This document shows, one piece after another, positions 61,855 through 64,000 of a stretch of 64,000 nucleotides of DNA (position 1 is the first letter of the stretch; every line of letters begins with the position of its first letter). The notes under the pieces are model-generated. The model was not told the DNA's origin. It saw nothing but the letters and a program-made list of their open reading frames with translations, and made no database searches. Origin of the DNA: Siderastrea siderea. Its lineage: Eukaryota > Cnidaria > Anthozoa > Scleractinia > Rhizangiidae. A program made the position numbers and the translations under genes. The stretch covers positions 11,901,953 through 11,965,952 of the forward strand of contig OZ034978.1 in the NCBI GenBank assembly GCA_964030785.1. Direction: 5' to 3'.

Positions 61855-64000
61855 ATCCTTTCTGTGAAAACTAAGAATTGGTGGAGAGCATCAGTACAGC
61901 GTTCGTCTGGTCGAGTCTCCTCTGTAGCTCCAAAGCAAATCACAGCCTTTTTATTGGGCTGGTCTATCATGCTTTGATTATATAGCAGTATAAAATGACG
62001 TACAGATAATTCCATTATTTTTTCACTTATTTTGTTTCAAACTCGTTGAAGTCTCAGCAATTTTCCGTCCGGAAAGCACCACTAATATTCCAGGATTAGT
62101 TCGTGTGAGGTGTGGGCTACACGTGCTTGTGGTGTGGAGTAAAGTTGAGAGGTGAGTTTGCCACGCCATGCCACGTGACGTAAGTGTGTTTGTAACGCAC
62201 TTGCTGCATGGGAGGTTCGCTTAAGACACGAAAATTTACTGGTGTTTTGCTGTGTTTTTACTTGAGTTTTGCTGGTGTTAAATTGCTCAGCGTTTTGCTG
62301 ACTGCTTTGCTGATTGCTTCTTGGAAATGTGCCAAACAAAAGTGTTCAGAACTATGCCGCTTATTTCAGACCAGCTGTTGTAGCTTAAGGCTATGTATCA
62401 ATTCAGAATATACCAGCTCTAACTCCATTCATGTTGGGAGTGGACAACCGAACAAACAAAGGCTGGTACGTACCAACCACGGATGGAGAAAGGGGTTGAT
62501 GTTTTGCTCAGCTTTATGCTTTCTTTGATAGTAAATTATGAATTTAAAATCATGAACAGTTTACTCAAGTTGAGGGAAATTCAACTCTGAGAGTACCAAA
62601 GTTAAATTGAAATCATCCAAGGCTGAATAATCGAGAATAAGTCTGCGATTGCGTCACAGCACCGCTTAGATGGAGCACAATCTTCACTAGATACTTAAAT
62701 TTCGTCGAAATGGTATTCTCGCGATTGGATTTTTTCTGCACTGTCACTGGAAAGATGATTTTCATATACGGAGCTCACATTGTCGTGATTTTACTTTAAA
62801 TGATTGCAACACGCGATATGTATCTTTCCGAGTATTGTCGCGTTGGCAGTTTTTGGGCCAAATAAAAATCCACGGTCATCTACGGTGGTCCATATAAAAG
62901 TACAACGACTGTTTTCTTTTCATTTTTTTTTTTTGCCTTCTCGGAAATCCAAACTTTTTCTAGGCATAATTTGTTTTCTTGTGTCAAACGTTTATGTTTA
63001 CATTCAGTTTTTAAGGTCATATCTTCAAAACCACATATTCTGTATCTTACAGATCGTTTTCCTTTGGAATAAACTCAATTAACCGCAGGGACCCACAGGT
63101 GACCGGACACGCAACTCGTGACCGTCTTGTGACTGTCGTCAAAACAGAAAAAATCAGGCCGCCATCACGAATCACTAGAACAAGGAACAAGATGGAACCC
63201 AAAACACAAAACAAAGTCAATACTTTAAAACTCGATTAAGTTATGGCAAAGTGTTTGTTTCATCAAATTTGGGATGAAAAATCGTAAATGAGAAAAACGT
63301 TTCTCGTTCACCGTACATTCGCAACTGTATTTTTACATCGCGTGCACGTAGCCAATGATGAACGGAAGTTTTTCCCCTTTGTACAGTTACACTATTATTG
63401 ATGCCGGCCGGCTTTTGTCATGCCATGAAACTGAATTCAGACCACTGGCAGTTGTCATTCAGAAAACACGTGAAGCAAATCTGCAAACCGAAATGATCAA
63501 CGTACGTGACTGCACCTCACTGTACTTTTTTTTTTACTATAATTATGCTTCACCTTGACAATATCAATGCTAAAAATTAAGAATTTTTCTTATAATCTCA
63601 CGTGCATTTTTAACATTCAGTACCGCTGGTAGGGCATCCAGTCTTTAAAGGAGTTTTACAAATTTGAACTTATTATTCTCCGTAAAACTTTACGCATCTG
63701 TGTCCTTGTAAACTAGACTAAGCGCGATTCCTCTCTTCTCACAGCCATAGTCACTGACACGGATAAACTGACGAGGAGAGGCTGACAATAGATCAAACTT
63801 TTGCTCTTGTTTGGCTGAAACTCTTATGCACTCTCGCAACTCTTGTGCGTTCTCGAAAAATGCAGTTGAATCTGCTCAAACTTTCATTGGAATCCATGGA
63901 ATTTCAAACTCTCGCTTTCGTCTGGCGCCTGACTCTAGCACGCTTTCAAAGAGTGTGAACCGGTTATCAGTCAACTCTACCCTGGCTTAGCCATAGTCAA
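61855..64000. other. upstream region of the glycosidase gene, no further gene seen
   Basis: A possible splice acceptor TTTTCACAG lies 9 bases before the ATG on the minus strand, so a 5' untranslated exon may exist. Other ORFs here lack support. Confidence 0.35.

Overview
The window is a piece of an animal genome, most likely an anthozoan cnidarian (coral or anemone). I infer this from intron-rich genes, a cnidarian-style SINE, a BEL/Pao retrotransposon and a Polinton-type virus. The species is not identified and no database was searched.

Region 1 (1 to about 13.5 kb) is most of an adintovirus/Polinton-like endogenous dsDNA virus. It has a penton-like C-terminus cut by the window edge, a double-jelly-roll major capsid protein, an adenain-like protease, an FtsK/HerA-type packaging ATPase, several tiny Arg-rich virion peptides, a parvovirus-type phospholipase A2, a minus-strand gene divergent from the replication side, and a protein-primed family B DNA polymerase. 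The right-hand end has iteron-like repeats and a zinc-ribbon ORF. A class II tRNA-like gene with A box, B box and an 11-T terminator lies between protease and ATPase. At least six small virion proteins share an R/K-x-QRGG motif that may be a protease maturation site. Replication and early genes flank a compact divergent promoter with CCAAT, CACGTGAC and two TATA boxes. No integrase is inside the window. A few single-base frame breaks (about 4.1, 4.3 and 8.3 kb) are apparent.

Region 2 (about 13.9 to 32.1 kb) is repeat-dominated host DNA: a TA-flanked MITE, a duplicated poly-C block, an 89-bp minisatellite, and a 2,097-bp tandem duplication. One repeat copy is split by a young BEL/Pao element (18,140-24,746) with two 418-bp LTRs, a 5-bp target duplication, and empty-site paralogues still present in the neighbouring copies.

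Region 3 (32.1 to 50.9 kb) is host DNA. It holds a LINE 3' fragment, a small secreted protein with a mirror-symmetric cysteine pattern, the 3' half of a minus-strand inositol polyphosphate 5-phosphatase gene, a 3.0-kb TIR element, an E2 ubiquitin-conjugating enzyme terminal exon with a frameshift, and a 1,062-bp almost perfectly palindromic foldback element.

Region 4 (50.9 to 61.9 kb) is a complete 13-exon minus-strand gene for a GH63-clan glycosidase of the YMR196W/MGH1-like family (1,032 aa; all splice phases agree). Its introns carry two tRNA-Phe-like genes, each 103 nt long with the same kind of 30-nt hairpin insertion in the T-arm, plus SINE and microsatellite sequence. The last 2.1 kb shows no gene.
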